A stretch of DNA of 64,000 nucleotides from Alteromonas sp. MMG017 (GTDB lineage Bacteria; Pseudomonadota; Gammaproteobacteria; Enterobacterales; Alteromonadaceae), in assembly GCF_018100795.1 (NCBI RefSeq), contig NZ_JAGJDY010000010.1, positions 62,001-126,000 on the forward strand. Direction: 5' to 3'. The position numbers and the translations under genes were made by a program. The notes beneath the pieces are model-generated. The model did no database searches and was not told the origin of the DNA. It saw only the letters and a list, made by a program, of their open reading frames with translations. Below are positions 37,660 through 45,813 of the stretch, one piece after another (position 1 is the first letter of the stretch; each line of letters begins with the position of its first letter).

Positions 37660-38754
37660 ATGACCATTTCGGCCACAACGCCAATACAGGCTTCTCAGCC
37701 TGCTAATGAACGCCTTCTCACGTTCGATTTTGCCAGAGGAATACTTATTATCTTAATGGTACTGGTCCACGTCCTAGACTTCTATGGCGATACAAGTACG
37801 CGTGAAAGTTTAGTGGGCTCTACTATTAGGCTTCTTGCCAACTGGCAAGTGGCCGCGTGGTTTGTATTTATTATGGGAATGTTTATTACCTACAGCGGCC
37901 AACAATCGTTATCAACGGGTTTAAAACGCGCGTTAGGGTTATTCGCACTGGGCTATGCGCTAAATATTGCCAGAGGCTCCATTCCAATGTGGCTTTCGCT
38001 ACAATTCGGGCTAGTAACACAGGAGCAATTGGGAAGCTATACGCCTACTACTGAATTTTTTATTGTGGATATTTTACAATTTGCTGGCTTAGCGTTAGCG
38101 TGCTGTTTACTTGTAAAGCATCTATTCTCCGCCCCTAAATACTGGATTGGCTGCGCCCTTTTAGTGACGTTTCTTTCGCCCTATTTTTGGGACATCACGA
38201 CAGGGAGGAGTTACCCCGATGAAGCATTGAAACTCTTTTTTGGGAATAAACATCAAGGCGCAATGTTCCCTTTGTTTCCTTGGTTAGCTTACCCGCTTGC
38301 AGGCATGGTTTTTGGCTGTTGGTTAAAATATTCAAACAGCATTCAACTGTTTTTTAAAACATCACTTTGGATAGGCGCAGCATTAACCGCCACTGGCACG
38401 TTACTAACTATGACCAATACCGATTATCATATGGCCAGTAATATGCGAGCTGGCCCAGGAATGATAATTAGCCTAACAGGTGGTGCGCTTGTTTTTTTAT
38501 GGCTCTGCCAACGTTTAACAGAAAATCTGAGTGCTAACCGTTTTGTTTCACTTTTGTGCTTTTGGGGGAGAAACGTTACAACCTATTACGTTATTCAATG
38601 GCTTTTGATTGGCTGGGGGTTAATGCTGGTAGGCTCTCAACAATTGCCGCAGATAGCGACGATTTCGGCAATGTTAGTGGTAATGGCACTGTCTCACTTT
38701 GGCGTATTGTTGTGGTTAAAGGTACATAGTGTTCGTGCAATGAGAGTAGCCTGA
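37660..38754 (+). CDS. DUF1624/HGSNAT-type membrane protein at the end of the siderophore operon
   Basis: The 364-residue integral membrane protein has about ten helices. Its N-terminus (RLLTFDFARGILIILMVLVHVLDFYGD) is the signature of the heparan-alpha-glucosaminide N-acetyltransferase/DUF1624 family, multi-pass proteins proposed to use acyl-CoA across the membrane. It starts 33 bases after asbF on the same strand and is probably the last operon gene. It could acylate the siderophore or help its passage. No known petrobactin gene corresponds to it as far as I can tell. Confidence 0.8.
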   Translation: MTISATTPIQASQPANERLLTFDFARGILIILMVLVHVLDFYGDTSTRESLVGSTIRLLANWQVAAWFVFIMGMFITYSGQQSLSTGLKRALGLFALGYALNIARGSIPMWLSLQFGLVTQEQLGSYTPTTEFFIVDILQFAGLALACCLLVKHLFSAPKYWIGCALLVTFLSPYFWDITTGRSYPDEALKLFFGNKHQGAMFPLFPWLAYPLAGMVFGCWLKYSNSIQLFFKTSLWIGAALTATGTLLTMTNTDYHMASNMRAGPGMIISLTGGALVFLWLCQRLTENLSANRFVSLLCFWGRNVTTYYVIQWLLIGWGLMLVGSQQLPQIATISAMLVVMALSHFGVLLWLKVHSVRAMRVA

Positions 38755-38863
38755 CCAGCATCAACATTTTTGGCTGCAACCGGTATTCAACGCCTTTTGG
38801 AGCCAAGAATGTTTATCTTTTATTCAGTCAGACACATAACGGTAATAAAACCCTAAAAAAAAC

Positions 38864-38891
38864 TTGTACACCTGAGCTACATCGCTATAAT
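38864..38891 (+). promoter_or_regulatory. Sigma-70 promoter of the tRNA-Leu gene
   Basis: TTGTAC (38864-38869) and the perfect -10 TATAAT (38886-38891) are separated by 16 bases. The first base of the tRNA lies 30 bases further on. A G+C-rich discriminator is not obvious. Confidence 0.75.
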
Positions 38892-38920
38892 GCAGCCTCA
38901 TTGATAGCAAGCCTATCTAA

Positions 38921-39007
38921 GCCAGTGTGATGGAATTGGTAGACATGACGGATTCAAAATCCGTTGCCAGCAATGGCGTGGCGGTTCAAGTCCGCCCACT
39001 GGTACCA
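38921..39007 (+). tRNA. tRNA-Leu (anticodon CAA)
   Basis: The 87-base gene includes an encoded CCA end (39005-39007). The acceptor stem is GCCAGTG paired with CACTGGT. The anticodon arm is ACGGA, loop TTCAAAA, TCCGT, giving anticodon CAA at 38955-38957. A long variable arm (GCCAGCAATGGC region) marks a class II tRNA, and the T-loop GGTTCAAGTCC is present. It reads UUG codons. Confidence 0.96.
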
Positions 39008-39333
39008 AACATTTAAGCCAACTTTTTAGTTGGTTTTTTTGTGCCTGAAATTCATGAAATCGCCACGCAAGCGTGTCGGCCGAGTGTCGGCCCAGCCAAA
39101 GTCCGCCCACTGGTACCAAACATTTAAGCCAACTTTTTAGTTGGTTTTTTTGTGCCTGAAATTCATGAAATCGCCACGCAAGCGTGTCGGCCCCCGCGTG
39201 GCGACCAACCTAAAGTCCGCCCACTGGTGCCATCTCTTTTCTTACCAATGAAAGAGATAAACAATAAACCGACTTAATGTCGGTTTTTTTGTGTCTGAAA
39301 TATATGAAGTCGCCACTCAGGCGTAGTGGCCGA
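38988..39333 (+). repeat. Tandem repeats starting with the tRNA-Leu 3' end
   Basis: Three direct units start at 38988, 39099 and 39213, spaced 111 and 114 bases. Each begins with the last 20 bases of the tRNA gene (AAGTCCGCCCACTGGTACCA; one change in unit 3). Then comes a terminator-like hairpin with a T run and a shared tail (GCCTGAAATTCATGAAATCG and CCACGCAAGCGTG). Units 1 and 2 are almost identical; unit 3 has a different hairpin and is diverged. The layout resembles the repeats after E. coli tyrT. Confidence 0.9.
39020..39051 (+). terminator. tRNA-Leu terminator (unit 1)
   Basis: The stem CCAAC/GTTGG with loop TTTTTA is followed by seven T. An almost identical copy lies at about 39131-39151, and a different hairpin (ACCGACTTAATGTCGGT then a T run) at 39269-39291 in unit 3. 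Confidence 0.85.
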
Positions 39334-39882
39334 TCGACTTTTTTAATACTCCGATGACCTGAGAATCTGAATCGCGTGATGGTCCTTAGTCGTTTCCTGC
39401 ATCAATTATTGTAGAAAACTTTAATTAGTCTGTCTCAGTTTAGGGGTAGTAGAGACAGGCTTTAAAACGCACTCAAATACTGTTCCGCGTAGCTTCATTG
39501 AAAGCATCTCTCCCCTCTCTTAACAGGGTAACACTCCCCTTAAAGGGCCATACCTATTTCCATAAGAGTGCTCTAACATTCAATTAACTTAATGAACGAT
39601 ATGTCAATTTTAAAGGGAGTACTGCGGGGCGGCAAATTTATATGTGAAAGCGATTGTATTTTATAGCTTTTCTTAGATTCAGCGGATTATTTTGCAGGAA
39701 CCTTTTCATTAATCAAAAGTATAAATTTAGTTGAAAAGGCTAAAAACCTTCATTTTGTTGTTGCAAGTGAGTAAAATATTTGTAAAATGTCCAACGTTGG
39801 TCATAAACACACACATTATTACGCTACACAATTTTCGGTGTAAAAAGCACACTAAAAATTATTAGGTCTGTCAGGAGGCTTC
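39334..39882 (+). promoter_or_regulatory. Upstream region of the TonB-dependent receptor gene
   Basis: This 549-base noncoding stretch separates the tRNA repeats from the receptor gene. Its last 100 bases contain a LacI-type operator (listed separately) and an AGGAGG ribosome site seven bases before the start codon. The rest is AT-rich, and I see no gene or repeat in it. Confidence 0.7.
39787..39804. promoter_or_regulatory. LacI-type operator before the receptor gene
   Basis: The sequence ATGTCCAACGTTGGTCAT has a central perfect palindrome CCAACGTTGG with the CG step typical of LacI-family operators. An 18-base copy with two differences lies at 45708-45725, beside the lacI-family gene. It sits 79 bases ahead of the receptor start. 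Confidence 0.8.
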
Positions 39883-42468
39883 ATGAGTCATCGTCAAATA
39901 AGTCAACACAATACAAAGCATTTCCAGAAAAAGCGCTTGTCTGTTTTAGTATCCTCTCTTTTCGCATGCACTGGTGTAAGCATGCTAGCAATGAGCAATC
40001 TTGCTTATGCTCAAGAAGAAGTGCCGGAAAAAGAAATAGAACGAATCTTTGTTACTGCAGTGCCAGGTGGAAGTGCAGATCCACTGGAGTCTTCAGTATC
40101 AATTTCTAGCATAGACGCAGACAGCCCCGTTTTTGAAGTATCTCGTACAACAGCCGAGATACTTAGACAAATTCCAGGCGTTCGTTCAGAAGCATCTGGT
40201 GGTGACGGTAACGCGAACATTGCTATTCGTGGCTTACCGATAGCATCTGGCGGTGCTAAATTCTTGCAGCTTTGGGAAGACGGCCTTCCAGTATTAGAGT
40301 TTGGCGATATTTCTTTTGCTAACGCAGATATCTTTTTACGCGCAGACGCAAACGTTGCACGTGTTGAAGCTATTCGAGGTGGTTCAGCATCTATACTGGC
40401 GAGTAACTCTCCGGGTGGTGTTATCAACTTTATAAGCAAAACGGGCGAGCAAGGCGGCGGCTCAGCAAGACTTACCAAAGGATTAACTTACGATACTACT
40501 CGATTAGATTTTGAGGCCGGTCATAATTGGGAAAATGGTTGGTACGGACACATCGGCGGCTTTTATAGAGTAGGTGAAGGCCCTCGTGAAGCTGGATATG
40601 ATGTTAACAAAGGCGGCCAGATAAAAGCTAACCTAACGAAAGAATTTGATGGTGGTTATATCCGCGGTAACGTGAAAATTCTTAACGATCGTGCAGTAGG
40701 TTATATGCCAACACCTATGTTCGTAAGTGGTACAAATGCGAACCCAACATATAGCTCTATTCCTGGCTACTCAGCCAATGGCGACACCCTGCAAAGTGTG
40801 CATACAGATACTATTCAAGTACTGGATGAACAAAATAATGTTGTGCAAAAGCGACTTTCAGATGGCATGCAGTCTGACGTTAAGCAATTTGGTTTTGAAG
40901 CAAGCTTGGATGACATTGGCGGCGGCTGGTCATTATTAAACCGCTTTAAAATGGCTGATATAAGTGGTGAATTTGTCGTTCCCTTCCCCGCGTCGGTTGG
41001 CACGCAGGACAATCGTGGTGCGTTCGTTGGAAATTATCTTGCTGGCTCTGAAGGGCGAACAGACTTCAGCTATATCTATGCAACGGGCCCCAATACAGGT
41101 CAAGCACTAGCGTCCGATACCTCTGTTGCCGTCATTCACACGTTTAATACAGAGATGCAAGATTTAAGCAACCTGATGAATAACTTAGATTTGAGCAAGG
41201 TGTTCACGCTATCTGATGATTCAGAGTTAGAAGTTCATACGGGTTGGTACCACTCAGAGCAAGCAATAGAAAACTTTCAAAGTTGGCCTTCTTATCTAAC
41301 ATCAGTTGAAGGCGGTGGTGACACTGCGTATGTCGATGTTGTAGATGACGTGAGTGGAGAAACTCTGACTAGTGGCGGATTAATTTCATACGGTCCAGCT
41401 GAGTGGGGAAATTGTTGTAATGGTGGTTTCGACTTAAACACTAAGATTGATGCACTTTATGCAAATACGACTTATTACAGTGGAGACTTAACGTTAGATG
41501 CAGGTATCCGTTACGACTCAGGACGTACTACCGGCTCTCGTTCACTTGATGCTAATTCAATTCGAGTTACAGACTTCGACGTGAATAACAACGGTACGAT
41601 AGAGGGCGTAGAAGGTCAGGTATCTTTGCATAACCCAGAGCCTGAATTCGCTGTCGACTTTGACTATGACTATTTTTCATATTCACTTGGTGCAAATTAC
41701 CTAATAGACACTGGTTTAAGTGTGTTTGGACGCTACTCCGTAGGCTATCGCGCTAATTCAGAACGTCTTATTGGCCTGGTCTATTCACCTGCGAATGTTG
41801 CAGATCCAGATAGCTCGGCCTTTGGTAAAAAAGTAGGTGATATTGATGATGAGCGTATTGAAGATCAAGTAAAAATGTTAGAAGTTGGTGTTAAGTATCG
41901 TTTCGATAGTTTAGATATCAACGCCGTTTATTTCTCAGCAGAAACCCAAGAAGTCGTTGGCGAAAGCCGTGTTACCGGCGGTCCATTATCGTTACGTGAT
42001 TATGAGTCTTCAGGTATCGAAGTAGAAGCCTTCTACTCTATCAACAACTTTAACTTCTCTGGTAATGTAACCTGGACAGATGCTGAAATTGCAGCAGACG
42101 ATTTATTCCCTGACTTTGTTGGAAACGTACCGCAACGCCAAGCGGATTGGGTATACTCTGCAATCGCATCTTATGACACAGACTCATACACAGTAGGGCT
42201 AAACATAGTTGGTACGACTGACTCATATGTACGAAATGAAAATGTATTAGTCATGCCCGGTTACCTAACAACAAATGTGTTTGCAACTTATCGTTTCAAT
42301 GATGACCTTTCAGTATCGCTGAACGTTAATAACATAACAGATGAAATTGGTTTAACTGAAGGTGAGAATGCTGCTGTAGGTGCATCAGAGCCATTTACTA
42401 ATGAATACGTAAGAATGCGTTCAATTAGTGGCCGAAGTGCAGTTGCAAGCATCAACTATACTTTCTAA
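39883..42468 (+). CDS. TonB-dependent receptor, probably for fructo-oligosaccharides or sucrose
   Basis: The 861-residue outer membrane protein has a long signal peptide ending at NLAYAQ, a TonB-box-like segment (IERIFVTAV), a plug domain (about 65-185; TAEILRQIPGVRSEASGGDGNANIAIRGLP, GSASILASNSPGGVINFISKTG) and a beta-barrel ending in the outer membrane signature ASINYTF. Ferric siderophore receptors share this plan. The substrate is inferred to be a fructose-containing sugar because an operator almost identical to the one next to the GH32 and lacI genes lies upstream. A terminator follows. Confidence 0.88.
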   Translation: MSHRQISQHNTKHFQKKRLSVLVSSLFACTGVSMLAMSNLAYAQEEVPEKEIERIFVTAVPGGSADPLESSVSISSIDADSPVFEVSRTTAEILRQIPGVRSEASGGDGNANIAIRGLPIASGGAKFLQLWEDGLPVLEFGDISFANADIFLRADANVARVEAIRGGSASILASNSPGGVINFISKTGEQGGGSARLTKGLTYDTTRLDFEAGHNWENGWYGHIGGFYRVGEGPREAGYDVNKGGQIKANLTKEFDGGYIRGNVKILNDRAVGYMPTPMFVSGTNANPTYSSIPGYSANGDTLQSVHTDTIQVLDEQNNVVQKRLSDGMQSDVKQFGFEASLDDIGGGWSLLNRFKMADISGEFVVPFPASVGTQDNRGAFVGNYLAGSEGRTDFSYIYATGPNTGQALASDTSVAVIHTFNTEMQDLSNLMNNLDLSKVFTLSDDSELEVHTGWYHSEQAIENFQSWPSYLTSVEGGGDTAYVDVVDDVSGETLTSGGLISYGPAEWGNCCNGGFDLNTKIDALYANTTYYSGDLTLDAGIRYDSGRTTGSRSLDANSIRVTDFDVNNNGTIEGVEGQVSLHNPEPEFAVDFDYDYFSYSLGANYLIDTGLSVFGRYSVGYRANSERLIGLVYSPANVADPDSSAFGKKVGDIDDERIEDQVKMLEVGVKYRFDSLDINAVYFSAETQEVVGESRVTGGPLSLRDYESSGIEVEAFYSINNFNFSGNVTWTDAEIAADDLFPDFVGNVPQRQADWVYSAIASYDTDSYTVGLNIVGTTDSYVRNENVLVMPGYLTTNVFATYRFNDDLSVSLNVNNITDEIGLTEGENAAVGASEPFTNEYVRMRSISGRSAVASINYTF

Positions 42469-42568
42469 GTGAGTTTACTTGCCAAAGTGTAAGTATGCCT
42501 CTCCATTATGGGTCAGTGTGCAGCCCAATATGTGAGAGTGTTGTGTGGCTCTTGTTATAAGAGCATGG

Positions 42569-42594
42569 AAGAGGGCCTTTGGCCCTCTTTTTTT
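42569..42594 (+). terminator. Terminator after the receptor gene
   Basis: The stem AAGAGGGCC/GGCCCTCTT with loop TTT is followed by a T run. A second small hairpin (GCTCTTGTTATAAGAGC) lies just before it at about 42548-42564. Confidence 0.9.
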
Positions 42595-42661
42595 CGTTAT
42601 GCACGTTTTACGACATTTATAAGTACACTGAATATTTCATGTTGGTATTGAGAGTTTAAAT

Positions 42662-44170
42662 ATGCGCAAACCTGATAATGCGATAAAGAAAGTCATCATA
42701 GTTGGTGGCGGTACTGCTGGATGGATGAGTGCTTCTGCTTTAGCAAGCTCCTTTAAAAACAACAGCGTAGATATCACCTTGGTGGAATCTGACCAAATTG
42801 GCACCATTGGTGTTGGCGAAGCAAGTATTCCGCATATAAAAACATTTAACCGTCACGTTGGTATTACTGAAAAAGACTTTATGAGACGAACTCAAGCCAC
42901 TTTTAAACTAGGCATTGAGTTTGTTGATTGGAAGCAAAAAGGCCATCAATACTTTCACCCTTTCGGGCCATATGGCGTAGATATGGATGGCGTGAGTTTC
43001 CACGCGTTTTGGCAGCGATTGCAGGCCTGTGGCCATAAAGACACCTTAGATCAGTACAACATAATGGCGATGGCTGCTAAACAACATCGCTTTAGGCACC
43101 CCGTTCAGCAGAAGAATACGCCGCTATCTGAAATTGGCTATGCGTATCACTTTGATAGCACTCTATACGCGTCTTATTTGCGTGATATCGCAGAGAGTAA
43201 GGGCGTCAAGCGCATAGAAGGCAAAGTCGTTGATACGACATTGCGAAATGACAATGGCTTTTTGAAAAGCATTACAATGGAAAATGGACAAACCTTAGAA
43301 GCCGACTTATTTATCGACTGTTCTGGGTTTTACGGTTTACTTATAGACAAAGTGTTTAAGGTCCCCTTCGTCGATTGGAGCCACTATTTACCAAATAATA
43401 GCGCTTGGGCCGTGGGTAGTGAAAAACTAAACTCTCAACCCCCTTTTACCCGGTCTACCGCTGTAGAAGCCGGATGGCAATGGCGGATACCACTACAATC
43501 ACGTACAGGCAATGGCATTGTCTATTCTAGTGCGCACACGGACGATCAAAGTGCACAAGATACACTGCTGCGAAATATAGAAGGGAAATTAGTAGGTGAA
43601 CCACGGAAAATAAGCTTCAAAACAGGTCATCGTGCACAGTTTTGGGTGAAAAACTGTGTTGCAATCGGACTGTCATCTGGTTTCTTAGAGCCTTTGGAAT
43701 CGACATCCATTCACTTGATTCAGTCTGGTATCTCTAGGCTCATCAAACTCTTTCCAGATTTAGACTTTGAACAAATCGATATCGACCACTTTAATGAACA
43801 ATCAACCACCGAGTTCCAACAGATTCGTGACTTTTTAATTTGTCACTACAAAGTGACAGAGCGCACTGATTCAAGCTATTGGCAGTTCTGCAAAAACATG
43901 GAAGTACCAGATAGCTTATCCCGCAAGCTTTCTCTGTTTGAAAGCAGAGGGCGGATCTTCAGAGAAAACGAGGAGCTATTTAATCGTTATTCTTGGCTTG
44001 CTGTCATGGTTGGGCAAGGTCTTACTTCTCGCGGATATGATGCAAATGCAGACATTTACTCTGAGCAAGAACTGAAGAAGAGAATGGCTGATATAAAACA
44101 CATAATTGATGTAAACGCGAAGTCGATTCCGGAACACGGCGCCTACGTAGAGAATTACTGTAAAACCTAG
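42662..44170 (+). CDS. Flavin-dependent (tryptophan) halogenase family protein
   Basis: The 502-residue protein belongs to the FAD-dependent halogenase family, with dinucleotide motif VGGGTAGW (14-21), the WxWxIP motif in AGWQWRIPLQ, and a lysine (K82 in TFKLGIEFVDW) at the place of the catalytic lysine of PrnA and RebH. Members often accompany TonB receptors and sugar genes in Caulobacter, Xanthomonas and Alteromonas, where their substrate is not known. It lies between the receptor and the convergent GH32 gene. Halogenation of an indole is possible but unproven. Confidence 0.88.
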   Translation: MRKPDNAIKKVIIVGGGTAGWMSASALASSFKNNSVDITLVESDQIGTIGVGEASIPHIKTFNRHVGITEKDFMRRTQATFKLGIEFVDWKQKGHQYFHPFGPYGVDMDGVSFHAFWQRLQACGHKDTLDQYNIMAMAAKQHRFRHPVQQKNTPLSEIGYAYHFDSTLYASYLRDIAESKGVKRIEGKVVDTTLRNDNGFLKSITMENGQTLEADLFIDCSGFYGLLIDKVFKVPFVDWSHYLPNNSAWAVGSEKLNSQPPFTRSTAVEAGWQWRIPLQSRTGNGIVYSSAHTDDQSAQDTLLRNIEGKLVGEPRKISFKTGHRAQFWVKNCVAIGLSSGFLEPLESTSIHLIQSGISRLIKLFPDLDFEQIDIDHFNEQSTTEFQQIRDFLICHYKVTERTDSSYWQFCKNMEVPDSLSRKLSLFESRGRIFRENEELFNRYSWLAVMVGQGLTSRGYDANADIYSEQELKKRMADIKHIIDVNAKSIPEHGAYVENYCKT

Positions 44171-44177
44171 TTTGCAT

Positions 44178-44236
44178 AAGCGCTGAAACGCAATATCTTG
44201 TATGGCTAACTCACTAGATATTGCATTACAGCGCTT
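44178..44236. terminator. Imperfect inverted repeat between convergent genes
   Basis: AAGCGCTG with CAATATCT on the left pairs with AGATATTG and CAGCGCTT on the right, across about 20 unpaired bases. T-rich flanks suggest a two-way terminator for the halogenase and GH32 genes. Confidence 0.65.
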
Positions 44237-44242
44237 AAGTTT

Positions 44243-45664
44243 TTAAGTTAAGTCTTTTAAAGCAATGTTGGTAACATGTTCGGAAATATTCACGTTATTC
44301 AGGGAGGATGAAGGGAATACTAACGAGGTGATGCATTGCTCACCGTCGTTAAAAAAGCATTCGAATGAACACACATCAACATAAACCGCTAAACAAATAG
44401 TATCATTCACATCGAACACGATGGGTATGGTCGACGTTGAGTCAAATCCTTTGTCAGAAAAGCCCGTTTGACTTCGGTCTACTATTATTTCAGAGCGTTT
44501 TAGGTCAATAGAAATGGAAAAGACTTCACCTTCCTCATTAGTCCATACGATATCGGTTTGCGTTTCGCGTGGAGATATATTTAATGAGAGCTTGTAGGCT
44601 TGGGGTAGAGCCTGATTACACGCAAATTCTGTTTCTTGCGTTCCATATGAACTAAAATCTGGAAAGACTGGCGTCAACAGCCGATATGAATGATTACTTT
44701 TACCTAACTTAATGCTTCTAGGTAGCGTCATCGCACCACGCCACGTATCATCAGGGGTATTATTTGCGTAGTCCCAATTGCTCATCCACGCTGTGTACAC
44801 TCTTTCTTCCAGTATATTTGGTGTGTTATCCCAAGTAATACCCGCATAGCAATCTGTACCATGGTCTAACCAACGAATTTCACCATCTTGCGGTACGAAT
44901 TCGATACCGTCGAAGCTACCTATGAAATATTGAGTTGCCGAGCCACCATTAGGCCCACCAGGGTTAATGCTGATTAATAGCACCCAAAGTTGCTGCCCAG
45001 TTTCTTCACACCGTAAAGGAAACAAATCAGGGCATTCCCACACACCGCCATGAGCGCCAACGCCCTCACCAAACTCTGACAATTTTGTCCATGATTTAAG
45101 ATTTTTAGACTTGTAGAAATGTACACAGTGCCCGGCGACTACAGCTTTAACCCAATATTGTTCGTCTTGTCCATCAAACCAAACCACCTTTGGATCTCTA
45201 AAGTCTTTAATACCAGGGTTAGCAATTACAGGGTTTTCATTAAACATGCTAAACGTATTACCACCATCAACAGAATAGGCGATACTTTGTACCTGTTCCT
45301 CTTTTATAGACTGTTGCGTGAAAGTAGCAATTATTGGAGGGACATTATCTATACCAAAGCCTGAAGTGTTTTTTCCATCGACTATTGCCCCGCCCGAGAA
45401 AATGTATCCCAACCCTTCTGGCTCAGCATACAACGCAATTGGTTTGTGCTCCCAATTGATCAAATCAGTCGACTCTGCTGCTCCCCAGTGCATATTGCCC
45501 CACACAGTCGCATCAGGGTTTAACTGAAAGAAAAGATGATACTTACCATCTAAATAAAACAGCCCGTTAGGGTCATTTATCCAATGACCAAACTTGTAAA
45601 AATGAAAGTGTGGCTCCCATTTGCCATTTTGCGATGGGGATGTCTCGCGAAGTGTACTATGCAT
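44243..45664 (-). CDS. Glycoside hydrolase family 32 (invertase/fructan hydrolase)
   Basis: The 473-residue enzyme cleaves beta-fructosidic bonds. It has all three GH32 signatures: WINDPNG with nucleophile D31, RDP (156-158) for fructose binding, and ECPD with acid/base E210. A five-bladed propeller is followed by the C-terminal beta-sandwich (about 335-473). No signal peptide is seen, so it is likely cytoplasmic, fitting sucrose or short fructo-oligosaccharides brought in by the neighbouring permease. It is divergent from the lacI-family gene across an operator. Confidence 0.95.
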   Translation of the reverse strand: MHSTLRETSPSQNGKWEPHFHFYKFGHWINDPNGLFYLDGKYHLFFQLNPDATVWGNMHWGAAESTDLINWEHKPIALYAEPEGLGYIFSGGAIVDGKNTSGFGIDNVPPIIATFTQQSIKEEQVQSIAYSVDGGNTFSMFNENPVIANPGIKDFRDPKVVWFDGQDEQYWVKAVVAGHCVHFYKSKNLKSWTKLSEFGEGVGAHGGVWECPDLFPLRCEETGQQLWVLLISINPGGPNGGSATQYFIGSFDGIEFVPQDGEIRWLDHGTDCYAGITWDNTPNILEERVYTAWMSNWDYANNTPDDTWRGAMTLPRSIKLGKSNHSYRLLTPVFPDFSSYGTQETEFACNQALPQAYKLSLNISPRETQTDIVWTNEEGEVFSISIDLKRSEIIVDRSQTGFSDKGFDSTSTIPIVFDVNDTICLAVYVDVCSFECFFNDGEQCITSLVFPSSSLNNVNISEHVTNIALKDLT

Positions 45665-45707
45665 AACTTACTCATCAATACGAATGTGGGAAAAAAGACT
45701 TGATTAA

Positions 45708-45725
45708 ATGTCTATCGTTGGTCAT
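45708..45725. promoter_or_regulatory. LacI-type operator in the GH32-lacI divergent region
   Basis: ATGTCTATCGTTGGTCAT matches the receptor-upstream operator at 16 of 18 positions. It lies between the divergent GH32 and regulator starts, 44 bases from GH32 and 89 bases from the regulator, so one repressor could control both directions. Confidence 0.8.
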
Positions 45726-45813
45726 TATGATGACTGATTTTAACAGTTTGTCAACAAATTCGAACAAATGTGAGACAATTAGTGTCTCCATAAACACATC
45801 GCAGTATATATTC

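Noticed and set aside
39100..39333. CRISPR array
   Set aside because: The repeats are only three, about 111 bases apart, begin with a tRNA end, and contain terminators; no cas genes are present.
39883..42468. Petrobactin receptor
   Set aside because: Although near the siderophore cluster, its upstream operator matches the GH32/lacI operator and no Fur box was seen before it.
45700..45813. Longer N-terminus for the LacI-family gene
   Set aside because: It would put the operator inside the coding region; the family starts at MSSIKDV (45814).
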